DNA from: Patescibacteria group bacterium
GTDB taxonomy: Bacteria > Patescibacteriota > Minisyncoccia > Phycocordibacterales > UBA6065
Assembly: GCA_028866595.1 (NCBI GenBank)
Contig: JAGWHV010000014.1
Span: 1 to 15,434, forward strand
Reading direction: 5' to 3'
Length of the DNA: 15,434 bases
A model generated the notes under the pieces. That model made no database searches. It saw only the letters and a program-made list of their open reading frames with translations, and was not told the DNA's origin. The translations under genes were made by a program, and so were the position numbers. Positions 7,376 to 14,914 of this stretch are shown here, piece by piece. Within the stretch, counting starts at the first letter, position 1. Each line of letters begins with the position of its first letter.

Positions 7376-8347
7376 ATGGCATTCGTAGACGAGATCACAT
7401 TTCACGTAAAGGCGGGCAAAGGCGGCGACGGCGTTGCCCGCTGGCTCCATGAGAAAGGCAAAGAATTCATGGGACCGGCTGGCGGCAACGGCGGCAAAGG
7501 CGGCGACGTCTATGTCGAAGCTGTCCGCGACATCGGCATCCTCGCTGGCTATCGCAACATAAAACTCTTCGAAGCCGAGAACGGCAAGAACGGCGACAAG
7601 AAAGGCATGGAAGGCCGGAACGGCGACGACTTGACCATACAACTGCCCGTCGGCTCCGTCGTCTATAACAATGACACCGAGCAATCGTTCGAGCTTCTCC
7701 GCGAAGGCGAGCGGGTGCTCATATTGAAAGGCGGCCGCTACGGCCTCGGCAACGAGCATTTCAAAGCCTCGACCAATCAGCGGCCGACCCAGACGACAGA
7801 TGGCCGCGCCGGCGAGGAAGCCGATTTCAAGATCGTCCTCAAGCTCATCGTCGACGCCGGCTTCGTCGGCTTTCCGAATGCTGGCAAATCGTCGCTTCTC
7901 AACGCTCTCACGCGCGCTCGGGCCAAGGTCGCCAATTATCAATTCACCACGCTCGAGCCGAACCTCGGCGACATGCACGGCTTTATCCTCGCCGACATAC
8001 CCGGTCTCATCGAGGGTGCGTCCGAAGGCAAAGGCCTCGGCCACAAATTCCTCCGCCACATATCGAGGACGAAGATGATCCTCCATTGCATATCCCTCGA
8101 GAACGAGGATATCGCTGGTGCTTATCGGACGATCCGGGCCGAGCTCGAGGCCTATTCCGACGAATTGGCGGGCAAGCGCGAGGCCATCGTCCTTACCAAG
8201 ACAGATCTCGTCGACGAAGCGACACTCCGCGCGAAAACCGCCGAAGCGAAAAAGCTTAATCCGAATGTTCTTTCCGTGTCCATTCTCGACGATGCCGCGA
8301 TCAAAGCCCTCGGCGACGAGCTCGTCAAAATCATGCGCGGTCTGTAG
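7376..8347 (+). CDS. obg: Obg/CgtA GTPase, ribosome assembly
   Basis: A 323-residue GTPase of the Obg family, which acts in the cytoplasm on large-subunit maturation and stress signalling. The glycine-rich Obg domain fills the N-terminus (about 1-155: KAGKGGDGVARW, GPAGGNGGKGGDVYVEAV, LPVGSVV). The G domain follows with G1 GFPNAGKSSLL (from residue 165), the switch I region QFTTLEPNLG, G3 DIPGLIEGASEGKGLGHKFLRHI, G4 TKTD and a G5-like VSILDDAA. The protein ends directly after the G domain, so the optional C-terminal OCT domain is absent, as in many bacteria. Three bases separate its TAG from the gatB ATG, so the two are surely co-transcribed. Confidence 0.96.
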   Translation: MAFVDEITFHVKAGKGGDGVARWLHEKGKEFMGPAGGNGGKGGDVYVEAVRDIGILAGYRNIKLFEAENGKNGDKKGMEGRNGDDLTIQLPVGSVVYNNDTEQSFELLREGERVLILKGGRYGLGNEHFKASTNQRPTQTTDGRAGEEADFKIVLKLIVDAGFVGFPNAGKSSLLNALTRARAKVANYQFTTLEPNLGDMHGFILADIPGLIEGASEGKGLGHKFLRHISRTKMILHCISLENEDIAGAYRTIRAELEAYSDELAGKREAIVLTKTDLVDEATLRAKTAEAKKLNPNVLSVSILDDAAIKALGDELVKIMRGL

Positions 8348-8350
8348 AAT

Positions 8351-9838
8351 ATGGCCATGGCTTCCAAAACCTCCAAAACCTACGTGCCGACGATCGGCCT
8401 CGAGATCCACGCCGAATTGCGCACAGAGACAAAGATGTTCTGCGATTCCAAGAATGATCCGTTCGCGAGCGCCCCGAACACCAATGTTTGCCCGGTCTGC
8501 ATGGGCCATCCGGGCACTTTGCCCGTCATAAACAAGAAAGCCGTCGAGCACGTCCTGCGCGTCGGCGTCGCCCTCGGCGCCGAGCTCGCCGATTTTACCG
8601 AATTCGATCGCAAAAATTACTTTTATCCTGACATACCGAAGGGCTATCAGATCTCGCAGTACAAATATCCGCTCGTCCGCGGCGGCGCGCTCGGCGGCGT
8701 GGCAATCACTCGCGTTCACCTCGAGGAAGACACCGCGAGTTCAGGCCATGACGAGGGCGACTATTCTCTCATCGATTTCAATCGCGCCGGCGTGCCTTTG
8801 ATGGAGCTCGTGACGGAGCCTGTCATCCACTCAGCGGAAGAAGCCGGCGCATTCGGCCGCGAGCTCCAGCTCCTCCTCCGGACTCTCGGCGTCTCCGAGG
8901 CGAACATGGAGAAAGGCGAAATGCGCGTCGAAGCGAATATCTCCGTCGCCACGGAGGAGGACACTGTCGCTCGCAAGTTCGGCACCAAGGTCGAGGTCAA
9001 GAATTTGAATTCGTTCAAAGCCGCCGAGAAAGCGATCGCCTATGAAGTCGCTCGCCACATCGAAGTCATCGAATCTGGCGGCGCGATAGTCCAAGAGACC
9101 CGCGGCTGGGATGATTCGAAGAGCAAGACTTTCTCCCAGAGGCTCAAAGAAGAGTCGCACGATTATCGCTATTTTCCCGATCCCGATCTGCCGAAGCTCA
9201 AAATATCCGAAATCCCCGAATTTTCTCTCGATAATCTCCGCAAGACAATACCCGAGTTGCCGTGGGACAAGCGCGCCAGATTGGCAGCTCTCGGCCTCAA
9301 GCCGGCCGACGTACATATATATGTATCGATTCCCGATGTAGGGGCGTTTTTCGAGGAAACGATCGCAGCTCTCGGCGCCGGCGATCCGAAAAAAGCCAAA
9401 AAAGACGCGATTTTGCTGGCTTCCAACTATATTTCGAGCGACATTCTCGGCCTTATAAAGAAAAAGCACGGCGAAGGCAGGGAAGCGGAGATCGGCCGCC
9501 TGCCTTTCGGCGCCGCCGGGTTCGCGGCGCTCATCAGGATGATCGAAAACAAGACCATTTCCTCCCGCGGAGCGAAAGACATCCTCGCGGAGATGTTTGA
9601 AAATGGCGGCGACCCAGCGAAGATCGCTACCGAGCGAGGTCTCGTCCAAAAATCCGACGAAGGCGCGGTCAAAAAGATCGCCCTTGAGGTGATCGCCGAG
9701 AATCCCGCTGTCGCCGACGAATACAAAAAGGGCAAGCAGGCGTCTCTTCAATTCTTGATAGGGCAGGGCATGAAAAAATCAAAAGGCTCGGCGAACCCGG
9801 AGGTTCTCAAAACCATTCTCGCGTCATTGCTCTCATAG
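8351..9838 (+). CDS. gatB: Asp-tRNA(Asn)/Glu-tRNA(Gln) amidotransferase subunit B
   Basis: A 495-residue GatB, the tRNA-binding and kinase subunit of the GatCAB complex that converts mischarged Glu-tRNA(Gln) or Asp-tRNA(Asn) to the correct amide form. Family motifs are clear: PTIGLEIHAELRTETKMFC, CPVCMGHPGTLPVIN, RKNYFYPDIPKGYQISQY, DYSLIDFNRAGVPLMELVTEP, and KVEVKNLNSFKA. The C-terminal GatB/YqeY helical domain (about 345-494) has the usual ending PEVLKTILASLLS. In many GatB proteins the first metal-binding cluster reads CxC near residue 34; here it is CDS, so the zinc site may be altered. Start: ATG 8351 is three bases after obg; an in-frame ATG at 8357 is an alternative. gatA and gatC are not in the window. 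Confidence 0.96.
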   Translation: MAMASKTSKTYVPTIGLEIHAELRTETKMFCDSKNDPFASAPNTNVCPVCMGHPGTLPVINKKAVEHVLRVGVALGAELADFTEFDRKNYFYPDIPKGYQISQYKYPLVRGGALGGVAITRVHLEEDTASSGHDEGDYSLIDFNRAGVPLMELVTEPVIHSAEEAGAFGRELQLLLRTLGVSEANMEKGEMRVEANISVATEEDTVARKFGTKVEVKNLNSFKAAEKAIAYEVARHIEVIESGGAIVQETRGWDDSKSKTFSQRLKEESHDYRYFPDPDLPKLKISEIPEFSLDNLRKTIPELPWDKRARLAALGLKPADVHIYVSIPDVGAFFEETIAALGAGDPKKAKKDAILLASNYISSDILGLIKKKHGEGREAEIGRLPFGAAGFAALIRMIENKTISSRGAKDILAEMFENGGDPAKIATERGLVQKSDEGAVKKIALEVIAENPAVADEYKKGKQASLQFLIGQGMKKSKGSANPEVLKTILASLLS

Positions 9839-9849
9839 ATGCGATCGCG

Positions 9850-10410
9850 ATGAAAAAAAATCTGATCATTGCCGCGGCGCTCATCGTCATCGCTCTCGCT
9901 ATCGGCATCGTCGTGTCCGAGATGGCTTTGTCGCAGAAGTCGGCATTCGTCTCGACGGCGATCGTCTCGACGTCGACTGACTCGACAGCGGGCGCATCGA
10001 GCGCCGCGATCGCTCCCGAGACGCCTCTCCCTGACAACGACTATCACCGAGCGGAGGTGACGATAGCCGGCCGAACGTTCGATGCCCTCGTGGCCGACAC
10101 CGATGCCCTCCAAACGCTCGGACTAAGCGGTCGCCCCGGTTTAGCGCCGAATCAAGCCATGCTTTTTGTATTCTCACAGGCTGGTTTCGTCGGTTTCTGG
10201 ATGAAAGACATGAAATTCCCGATCGATATGCTCTGGCTCGGCTCCGATTCGCGCATCACCTCGTTTGAAAGCGATGCGACGCCAGAGGGCTACCCAGAAG
10301 TTTTCTTTCCGACAGCAGCCTCGCAGTATGTCGTCGAGCTTCCCGCCGGCGCACTCGCGTCTCTCGATGTCAAAAACGGCGATACGGTCTCGATCGTCCT
10401 CGGGAAATAG
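9850..10410 (+). CDS. Secreted or membrane-anchored DUF192 protein
   Basis: A 186-residue protein with an N-terminal hydrophobic helix after MKKN (about 5-27), which could be a signal anchor or signal peptide, then a low-complexity Ser/Thr/Ala linker (about 32-60) and a DUF192 domain (about 67-186). Domain hallmarks are GLSGRPGLAPNQAMLFVF, FWMKDMKFPIDMLWL, YPEVFFP, YVVELPAG and a final KNGDTVSIV. DUF192 proteins are small beta-rich extracytoplasmic domains of unknown biochemical role. It lies 11 bases after gatB, likely the last gene of that transcript; the following gap contains T-rich sequence but no strong terminator hairpin. No Shine-Dalgarno site is present. Confidence 0.88.
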   Translation: MKKNLIIAAALIVIALAIGIVVSEMALSQKSAFVSTAIVSTSTDSTAGASSAAIAPETPLPDNDYHRAEVTIAGRTFDALVADTDALQTLGLSGRPGLAPNQAMLFVFSQAGFVGFWMKDMKFPIDMLWLGSDSRITSFESDATPEGYPEVFFPTAASQYVVELPAGALASLDVKNGDTVSIVLGK

Positions 10411-10671
10411 GACGTTTCCCACTGTCAGACAGCCGAGATATCCACAATAGCCGTTTTTTCTTTTCCCACCGGCCCGAAAATTAGTAAATAAAATTCGAAA
10501 CTAGTCCCGTCAGGGATATATTTTGAGGCGTCTTGAAAATCTTTCGCGCATGCGTGCTTTACAAGCGGTGCCCGCTATTCTCTAAAGGAAAAATTCGCTC
10601 AAAAATTGTTCTCTTGGCGGGGTTGGCCGTGTAAAATGGAACAGCTATAAAAAATTACTCGTAACCGCGCT
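10411..10671. other. Intergenic region before nrdA
   Basis: A 261-base non-coding gap, the largest before the 3' end of the window. It holds a T-rich run (about 10453-10465), a small hairpin TCCC-GTCA-GGGA (10505-10516), a hairpin AGCGG-TGC-CCGCT (10564-10576) and the nrdA promoter candidate. I see no match to the NrdR box pattern, no adenosylcobalamin riboswitch landmarks and no ORF worth calling. Confidence 0.6.
10623..10651 (+). promoter_or_regulatory. Candidate nrdA promoter (TTGGCC - 17 - TATAAA)
   Basis: The -35 element TTGGCC (10623-10628) and -10 element TATAAA (10646-10651) are 17 bases apart. Initiation would fall near 10658, giving a leader of about 14 bases without a Shine-Dalgarno site before the ATG at 10672. 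A second -10-like TAAAAT (10632-10637) lacks a well-spaced -35. Confidence 0.5.
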
Positions 10672-13353
10672 ATGAATATCTTCATCACCAAGAGAGACGG
10701 CACGAAAGAGCTCTTCAATGCCGACAAGATCAACCGCTCGATCGAGCGCGCCGCCAAAGGCCTCGCCGATCCAGTCGCTCTGGTGACCCAGATCGCCACG
10801 GACACCCGTCTCACGATGTACGATGGCATGACGACAGAGGAGCTCGACAAGGCCACGATCAATGCGGCCATCCAGAATATCCAGTACGACACCGATTTCG
10901 ACAAAGTCGCCACCCGTCTCCTCCTTAAAACCATATATAAGAAGGTAGTAGGGGACTACGATACGGATGATCAGACTGATCTTGTCAAAAAGCACCGCGA
11001 TGGCTTTATCGGCTACATCAAAAAGGGCGTCGCCGAGAACCGCCTTCACCCCGATATGATCGCTAAATACGATCTCGACAAGCTCGCAGGCACTCTCGAT
11101 CCGTCGCGCGACGATCTTTTCATATATTCCGGTCTCGACGGTCTGATGAATCGCTACTCGATCAGGAACGTCAAACAAGAGTCCGTCGAGACGCCGCAAT
11201 ATCTTTTCATGCGCATCGCGATGGGCCTCTCGTACAACGAAGCCGACCCGACGGCGTGGGCGATCAAGTTTTACGACAAGATGTCCAAGCACGAATACAT
11301 CGCCGGTGGCTCGACGAACGTCGGCGCGGGCACGAATAGGCCATCGCTCTCGAACTGCTTTCTTCTCGAGATCCACGATGACATGGAACATATCTCCAAG
11401 TCCGTCGCCGACGTCATGCTCCTCTCGAAAGGCGCCGGCGGTCTCGGCGCGTCTGTCACCAAGCTCCGCGCCGCCGGGTCGCCTCTCAAGTCTAATTTCG
11501 GCGGCGCTTCGACCGGACCGACGCCTTTCGCCAAGATCATCGACACCGCTATCCGCGCCATCCAGCGCGGCGGCAAGAAAAAAGGCGCCCTTACGTTCTA
11601 TATGGAGAACTGGCACCTCGATTTCCCTGAATTCATAGATTGGAAGCACAATGCCGGCGATGACTACCTCCGGATGAGGACTGCCGATACTGCCGCTTTC
11701 CTTAGCGATGAATTCATGAAGCGCGTCATCTCGGGCCAGGATTGGTACATGTTCGACCCGGCCGAGACCGCTGATTTGAACGAGCTTTATGGCTCGGCGT
11801 TCTCCGCGCGCTATCGCGAGTATTGCGCCATGGCCGAACGCGGCGAATTGCGCGCATACAAAAAAGTTCCCGCATCCGAGCAGTGGCGCGTCATACTCAC
11901 CGCTCTCCAGTCGACGTCCCATCCATGGATAACATGGAAAGACCCGATGAACCTCCGCGCTTTGAACAACAACACCGGCACGATCCACATGTCGAATCTT
12001 TGCACCGAGATCTGCTTGCCGCAGGACAGGAATAACGTCGCCGTCTGCAATCTCATCTCCGTGAACCTCGCCGCCCACGTCTTGAACAAGGAAGTCAACT
12101 GGTCCAAGCTCGAAGAATCCGTCCGCCTCGCCGTCCGCCAGCTCGACAACCTCATCGATATCAACAGGCTTCCGATACCTGAGGCAGTCAGGTCAGACCG
12201 CGAGAACCGAGCCATCGGCCTCGGCGTCATGGGCCTCACCGATGTCTTTGAAAAGCTCGGCCTCGCCTACGACTCTGAGCATGCGTGGGATTTCGCCGAC
12301 AGGATATTCGAATTTGTCTCGTACATGGCGATCGACGAATCGGCGGATCTCGCCCAGACCCGCGGCGCCTATATGCATTTCCCTGGCTCGCGTTGGGCTC
12401 AGGGCATGGTGCCCATCGATACGATACAAGTCCTCGAGGAGGACCGCGGCCGGCCGGTAACCGTCTCCAAAGAGTCCAAGCACAAGGGTCTCAATTGGGA
12501 TCTCCTTCGCGCCAAAGTGAAGCGCGGCATGAGGAATGCCACGCTCATGGCCGTCGCGCCGAATGCGAATATCGGCCTCGTCGTCGGCACGACGCCAGGC
12601 ATGGATCCGCGCTTCGCCCAGGTCTTCTCGCGCAACAAGATCTCCGGCAAGTATATGGATATCAATCATAACCTCGTCCGCGACCTCAAGAACATGGGCA
12701 TATGGGAAAAAGTCCGGAGCGAGATCATCGCCAGTCAGGGCGACATTGCCCAGATCGAGGGCATTCCTGATCACCTCAAGAGCATATACAAAACATCGTT
12801 TACCACCTCGCCGTATGCTTTCATAGAAGTCGCCGCTCGCGCCCAGAAATGGATCGACCAAGCGATATCCCGCAATATGTATCTCGAGACCCGCGATGTC
12901 GAAGAGACGATGAAGATATATACCGCCGCATGGGAGAAAGGCGTCAAGACCACGTATTATCTCCACCTCAAGCCGCGCCACACCGCCGAGCAATCGACTG
13001 TCCGGGTCAACAAGGCCGAAGCGATGGGCAAGAAAGGCTTCGCCGCGGTGTCTTCCTCTCTCTCGTCAGGTCCGGAGAAGAAAGCTTTCGCCGCGCCTCT
13101 CCAGAAATCTCTCGATATCGTCGAGCCTGCTCCTATGGTCGCTCCTGTCGCCTCTGCTGCTCCTGCAGCGCCGGCGAAGCCGACCGGCTATCAGTCCCTT
13201 GCTGATCTTGCGGCGGCGGTGGGCACGCGCTCTGCGCAGGCGCCAGAAGCGGTCGCAGAGAAGCAGGCGCCAGCGTTCAAGATCGTGAACGGCCGCAAGG
13301 TCTTTGCCCCGTCGGATCCATCGGAAGAGAATCTCTGCGACAGTTGTCAGTAA
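10672..13353 (+). CDS. nrdA: Class I ribonucleoside-diphosphate reductase, large (alpha) subunit
   Basis: An 893-residue NrdA that reduces ribonucleoside diphosphates to deoxyribonucleotides. It opens with an ATP-cone allosteric domain (about 1-95: ITKRDGTKELFNADKINRSIERA). The ten-stranded barrel follows with the conserved chemistry: Cys229 in LSNC and Cys459 in VAVCNL are the redox pair, Cys444 in SNLCTEIC is the thiyl radical site with Asn442 and Glu446 beside it, and Tyr762-Tyr763 in TTYYLHLK are the radical-transfer pair. The C-terminal CDSC motif (Cys889, Cys892) is the thioredoxin-accessible shuttle. The tail after the tyrosine pair is about 130 residues, some 100 longer than in E. coli NrdA, and is Ala/Pro-rich. 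nrdB follows 151 bases downstream beyond a large hairpin. Confidence 0.97.
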   Translation: MNIFITKRDGTKELFNADKINRSIERAAKGLADPVALVTQIATDTRLTMYDGMTTEELDKATINAAIQNIQYDTDFDKVATRLLLKTIYKKVVGDYDTDDQTDLVKKHRDGFIGYIKKGVAENRLHPDMIAKYDLDKLAGTLDPSRDDLFIYSGLDGLMNRYSIRNVKQESVETPQYLFMRIAMGLSYNEADPTAWAIKFYDKMSKHEYIAGGSTNVGAGTNRPSLSNCFLLEIHDDMEHISKSVADVMLLSKGAGGLGASVTKLRAAGSPLKSNFGGASTGPTPFAKIIDTAIRAIQRGGKKKGALTFYMENWHLDFPEFIDWKHNAGDDYLRMRTADTAAFLSDEFMKRVISGQDWYMFDPAETADLNELYGSAFSARYREYCAMAERGELRAYKKVPASEQWRVILTALQSTSHPWITWKDPMNLRALNNNTGTIHMSNLCTEICLPQDRNNVAVCNLISVNLAAHVLNKEVNWSKLEESVRLAVRQLDNLIDINRLPIPEAVRSDRENRAIGLGVMGLTDVFEKLGLAYDSEHAWDFADRIFEFVSYMAIDESADLAQTRGAYMHFPGSRWAQGMVPIDTIQVLEEDRGRPVTVSKESKHKGLNWDLLRAKVKRGMRNATLMAVAPNANIGLVVGTTPGMDPRFAQVFSRNKISGKYMDINHNLVRDLKNMGIWEKVRSEIIASQGDIAQIEGIPDHLKSIYKTSFTTSPYAFIEVAARAQKWIDQAISRNMYLETRDVEETMKIYTAAWEKGVKTTYYLHLKPRHTAEQSTVRVNKAEAMGKKGFAAVSSSLSSGPEKKAFAAPLQKSLDIVEPAPMVAPVASAAPAAPAKPTGYQSLADLAAAVGTRSAQAPEAVAEKQAPAFKIVNGRKVFAPSDPSEENLCDSCQ

Positions 13354-13368
13354 CATTGAAAATCGTTT

Positions 13369-13478
13369 CTTCCGCGGCAAAGTCTCCTCGAAAAGTCCGC
13401 GTCGCGCCTGCTGGCGCGCGCTTTGCTCGGCCTCGACGGCCTGCGCAGAGTCTTTTCTCGGAGACTTTGCCGCGGAAG
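13369..13478. repeat. Large inverted repeat / multi-hairpin element between nrdA and nrdB
   Basis: Arms at 13369-13387 and 13460-13478 are perfect 19-base reverse complements. After a TC/TC internal loop the stem continues for six pairs (13390-13395 with 13452-13457). The 56-base interior carries at least one more hairpin, CGCGCC-TGCT-GGCGCG (13404-13419), and a GGCC-TCGAC-GGCC repeat (13429-13441). The outer stem is not followed by a T-run, so it is not a standard intrinsic terminator. It could attenuate or protect the message between the two subunits, or be a small palindromic repeat element. Only the pairing is seen; the role is unknown. Confidence 0.85.
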
Positions 13479-13492
13479 CAGCATTATCACTT

Positions 13493-13498
13493 TAATAT
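13493..13498 (+). promoter_or_regulatory. Weak candidate -10 box for nrdB
   Basis: TAATAT lies six bases before the nrdB ATG, just outside the inverted repeat, in an AT-rich pocket. If used, the transcript would start at or next to the ATG (leaderless). No -35 box is apparent because the region is the GC-rich hairpin arm. Confidence 0.3.
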
Positions 13499-13504
13499 AC
13501 GAAT

Positions 13505-14491
13505 ATGCCCCTCATCGGAAAAGCCTCGCCGGAAGACATGAATCTCCACCCGCTCAACTACAAGTGGGCGTATGAGCTTTATAATCAAGCAGTCCGTAAC
13601 ACCTGGTTTCCTCATGAGATCGCCCTCAAAGAGGACCTCGACGACTGGGCGAAAATGACCGAGGACGAGCGCCACGCGGTCAAATTCCTCATGGCGTTCT
13701 TTAATCCGGCGGAGCTCATCGTCAACCGCTCGATCGCCCTCGGCATATATCCGTATCTCAAGTCGCCGGAATGTCATCTCTATCTCGCCAAGCAGATGTG
13801 GGAAGAGGCGAACCACTGCGTCGCGTTCGAATACGTTCTCGAGACATTTCCGTTCGACAGGTCCAAAATATTCAGCCTCCACCTTGAAGTGCCCTCGATG
13901 CAGGCGAAAGAGGCATATATCAACAAGTACATGAAGAGGATGATCGACGACAAGCTCGACATCTCAACCGTCGAAGGCAAGAAGGACTTCATCAGGAATC
14001 TCGTGGCGACGAATATCGTCATGGAAGGCATCTGGTTCTATTCCGGCTTCATGGTCGCTCTGTCGTTCCGCCAGAGGAATCAGCTCCGCAACTTCGGCTC
14101 GATGATCAACTGGGTCATACGCGACGAGTCTTTGCATCTCAAGTTCGGCATGAACCTCATCCACAATATCCTCGAGGAGAATAGCGAGCTTCTGACCGAA
14201 GAGTTCGCCGGCGAGATCCGCGACATCATCATCGAAGGCGTCAATCTCGAGGTCAATTACAACAAAGACCTTTTCCCGAACGGCATCCTCGGTCTCAACG
14301 CAGATTACGTGAATCAGTACGTGATGTACGTGACAGATCGCCGTCTCGAGGAGCTCGGCTTGCCAAAGCACTACAATGCCACTAATCCCGCCAAATGGAT
14401 GGCGACGTCGACGGACGTTTTCGAGCTCGTCAATTTCTTTGAAGCCCAGAACACCAACTACGAAGTCGACGGGGGACACAAGAAAAAGTAG
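13505..14491 (+). CDS. nrdB: Ribonucleotide reductase small (beta) subunit, predicted class Ic (Mn/Fe)
   Basis: A 328-residue ferritin-like R2 protein that generates the oxidising equivalent for NrdA. Metal ligands are Glu70 (NPAELIVN), Glu101 and His104 (WEEANH), Glu174 (VMEGIWFY), Glu208 and His211 (RDESLH). The residue four after His104, where class Ia/Ib enzymes hold the radical tyrosine, is Phe108. The first ligand is Glu rather than the Asp of E. coli. From memory, Chlamydia trachomatis class Ic R2 has ligands E89, E120, H123, E193, E227, H230, Phe127 and C-terminal Tyr338; every one of these maps here with a constant offset of 19, including Tyr319 in the tail. That predicts a Mn(IV)/Fe(III) cofactor without a tyrosyl radical. 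Tyr110 is nearby but not in the radical position. It probably acts with the nrdA product just upstream. Confidence 0.96.
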   Translation: MPLIGKASPEDMNLHPLNYKWAYELYNQAVRNTWFPHEIALKEDLDDWAKMTEDERHAVKFLMAFFNPAELIVNRSIALGIYPYLKSPECHLYLAKQMWEEANHCVAFEYVLETFPFDRSKIFSLHLEVPSMQAKEAYINKYMKRMIDDKLDISTVEGKKDFIRNLVATNIVMEGIWFYSGFMVALSFRQRNQLRNFGSMINWVIRDESLHLKFGMNLIHNILEENSELLTEEFAGEIRDIIIEGVNLEVNYNKDLFPNGILGLNADYVNQYVMYVTDRRLEELGLPKHYNATNPAKWMATSTDVFELVNFFEAQNTNYEVDGGHKKK

Positions 14492-14509
14492 AGAAGCCTC
14501 AATCGACGA

Positions 14510-14537
14510 TTGACATTTGATTTCGTCCTCGTAGGAT
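14510..14537 (+). promoter_or_regulatory. Promoter for the small basic protein gene (TTGACA - 16 - TAGGAT)
   Basis: A perfect -35 TTGACA (14510-14515) is followed after 16 bases by TAGGAT (14532-14537), four of six matches to the -10 consensus. It begins 18 bases after the nrdB stop, so the downstream gene has its own promoter. This is the best -35 element seen in the window. Confidence 0.6.
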
Positions 14538-14544
14538 GTGGATA

Positions 14545-14550
14545 AAGGAG
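14545..14550 (+). promoter_or_regulatory. Strong Shine-Dalgarno site
   Basis: AAGGAG ends five bases before the ATG at 14556 and fixes that start. It is the only clear Shine-Dalgarno site in front of a called gene in this window. Confidence 0.75.
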
Positions 14551-14555
14551 TTTAG

Positions 14556-14789
14556 ATGCCGAAACTGAGCAAATTTCAAATGGAATGTTTGGAACGCGAA
14601 GCGCGCCGCAGATCCGCCTGGGGCATGTATGCCGCGAGCGTCAGACAGGACAACTTTGATCGACAGCTCGCCGACCATGATCGTTCCATCAAGCGCGCGG
14701 GTACGGACGAATCGCGCACGAGAGCGGAGGTCAAAAGGCAGGCATTCATTCGTGAGTGTCAGACCAGCCGGATGATCCACATCGGCTAG
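14556..14789 (+). CDS. Small basic protein of unknown function
   Basis: A 77-residue arginine-rich protein with no hydrophobic segment and no signal peptide. Most of it looks helical (KFQMECLEREARRRSAW, then EVKRQAFIRECQTSR). Two cysteines are far apart and do not form a metal motif. I do not recognise a family. The case for a real gene is strong from context: a TTGACA promoter, an AAGGAG ribosome-binding site at ideal spacing and an intrinsic terminator 24 bases after the stop form a complete single-gene unit. A nucleic-acid-binding or ribosome-associated role is conceivable from its charge but is not shown. Confidence 0.7.
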   Translation: MPKLSKFQMECLEREARRRSAWGMYAASVRQDNFDRQLADHDRSIKRAGTDESRTRAEVKRQAFIRECQTSRMIHIG

Positions 14790-14812
14790 TGTACATCGCC
14801 ACAAATATAATC

Positions 14813-14840
14813 CCACGATCAAAATGGTCGTGGTTTTTAT
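14813..14840 (+). terminator. Intrinsic terminator after the small protein gene
   Basis: CCACGATC (14813-14820) pairs with GGTCGTGG (14826-14833) over eight pairs, including one T-G wobble, around an AAAAT loop, and is followed by TTTTTAT. Confidence 0.85.
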
Positions 14841-14894
14841 ATTTTGAAAGTTCAGACTTCAATTTTTCTTTAGCGCGGCTTGTTAAGATTGTTT

Positions 14895-14911
14895 GCCGAT
14901 CAAAAATCGGC
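14895..14911 (+). other. Small hairpin just upstream of the tRNA-like element
   Basis: GCCGAT (14895-14900) and ATCGGC (14906-14911) pair perfectly around CAAAA. It sits three bases before the tRNA-like acceptor stem. A weak extended -10-like TGTTAAGAT at 14881-14889 would start transcription near it. It could be a 5' leader structure of the transcript. Confidence 0.4.
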
Positions 14912-14914
14912 GAA

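Noticed and set aside
7355..8719. Long open frame of 454 codons on the minus strand opposite obg and the start of gatB
   Set aside because: It is a shadow of strongly conserved genes on the plus strand; the biased codon use (many ATC, CTC, GCC, GAC codons) leaves few stops on the other strand. Its translation has no recognisable motif.
10645..12078. Long open frame of 477 codons on the minus strand opposite nrdA
   Set aside because: It lies fully opposite well-conserved NrdA sequence with all catalytic residues intact and shows no independent motif or ribosome-binding site.
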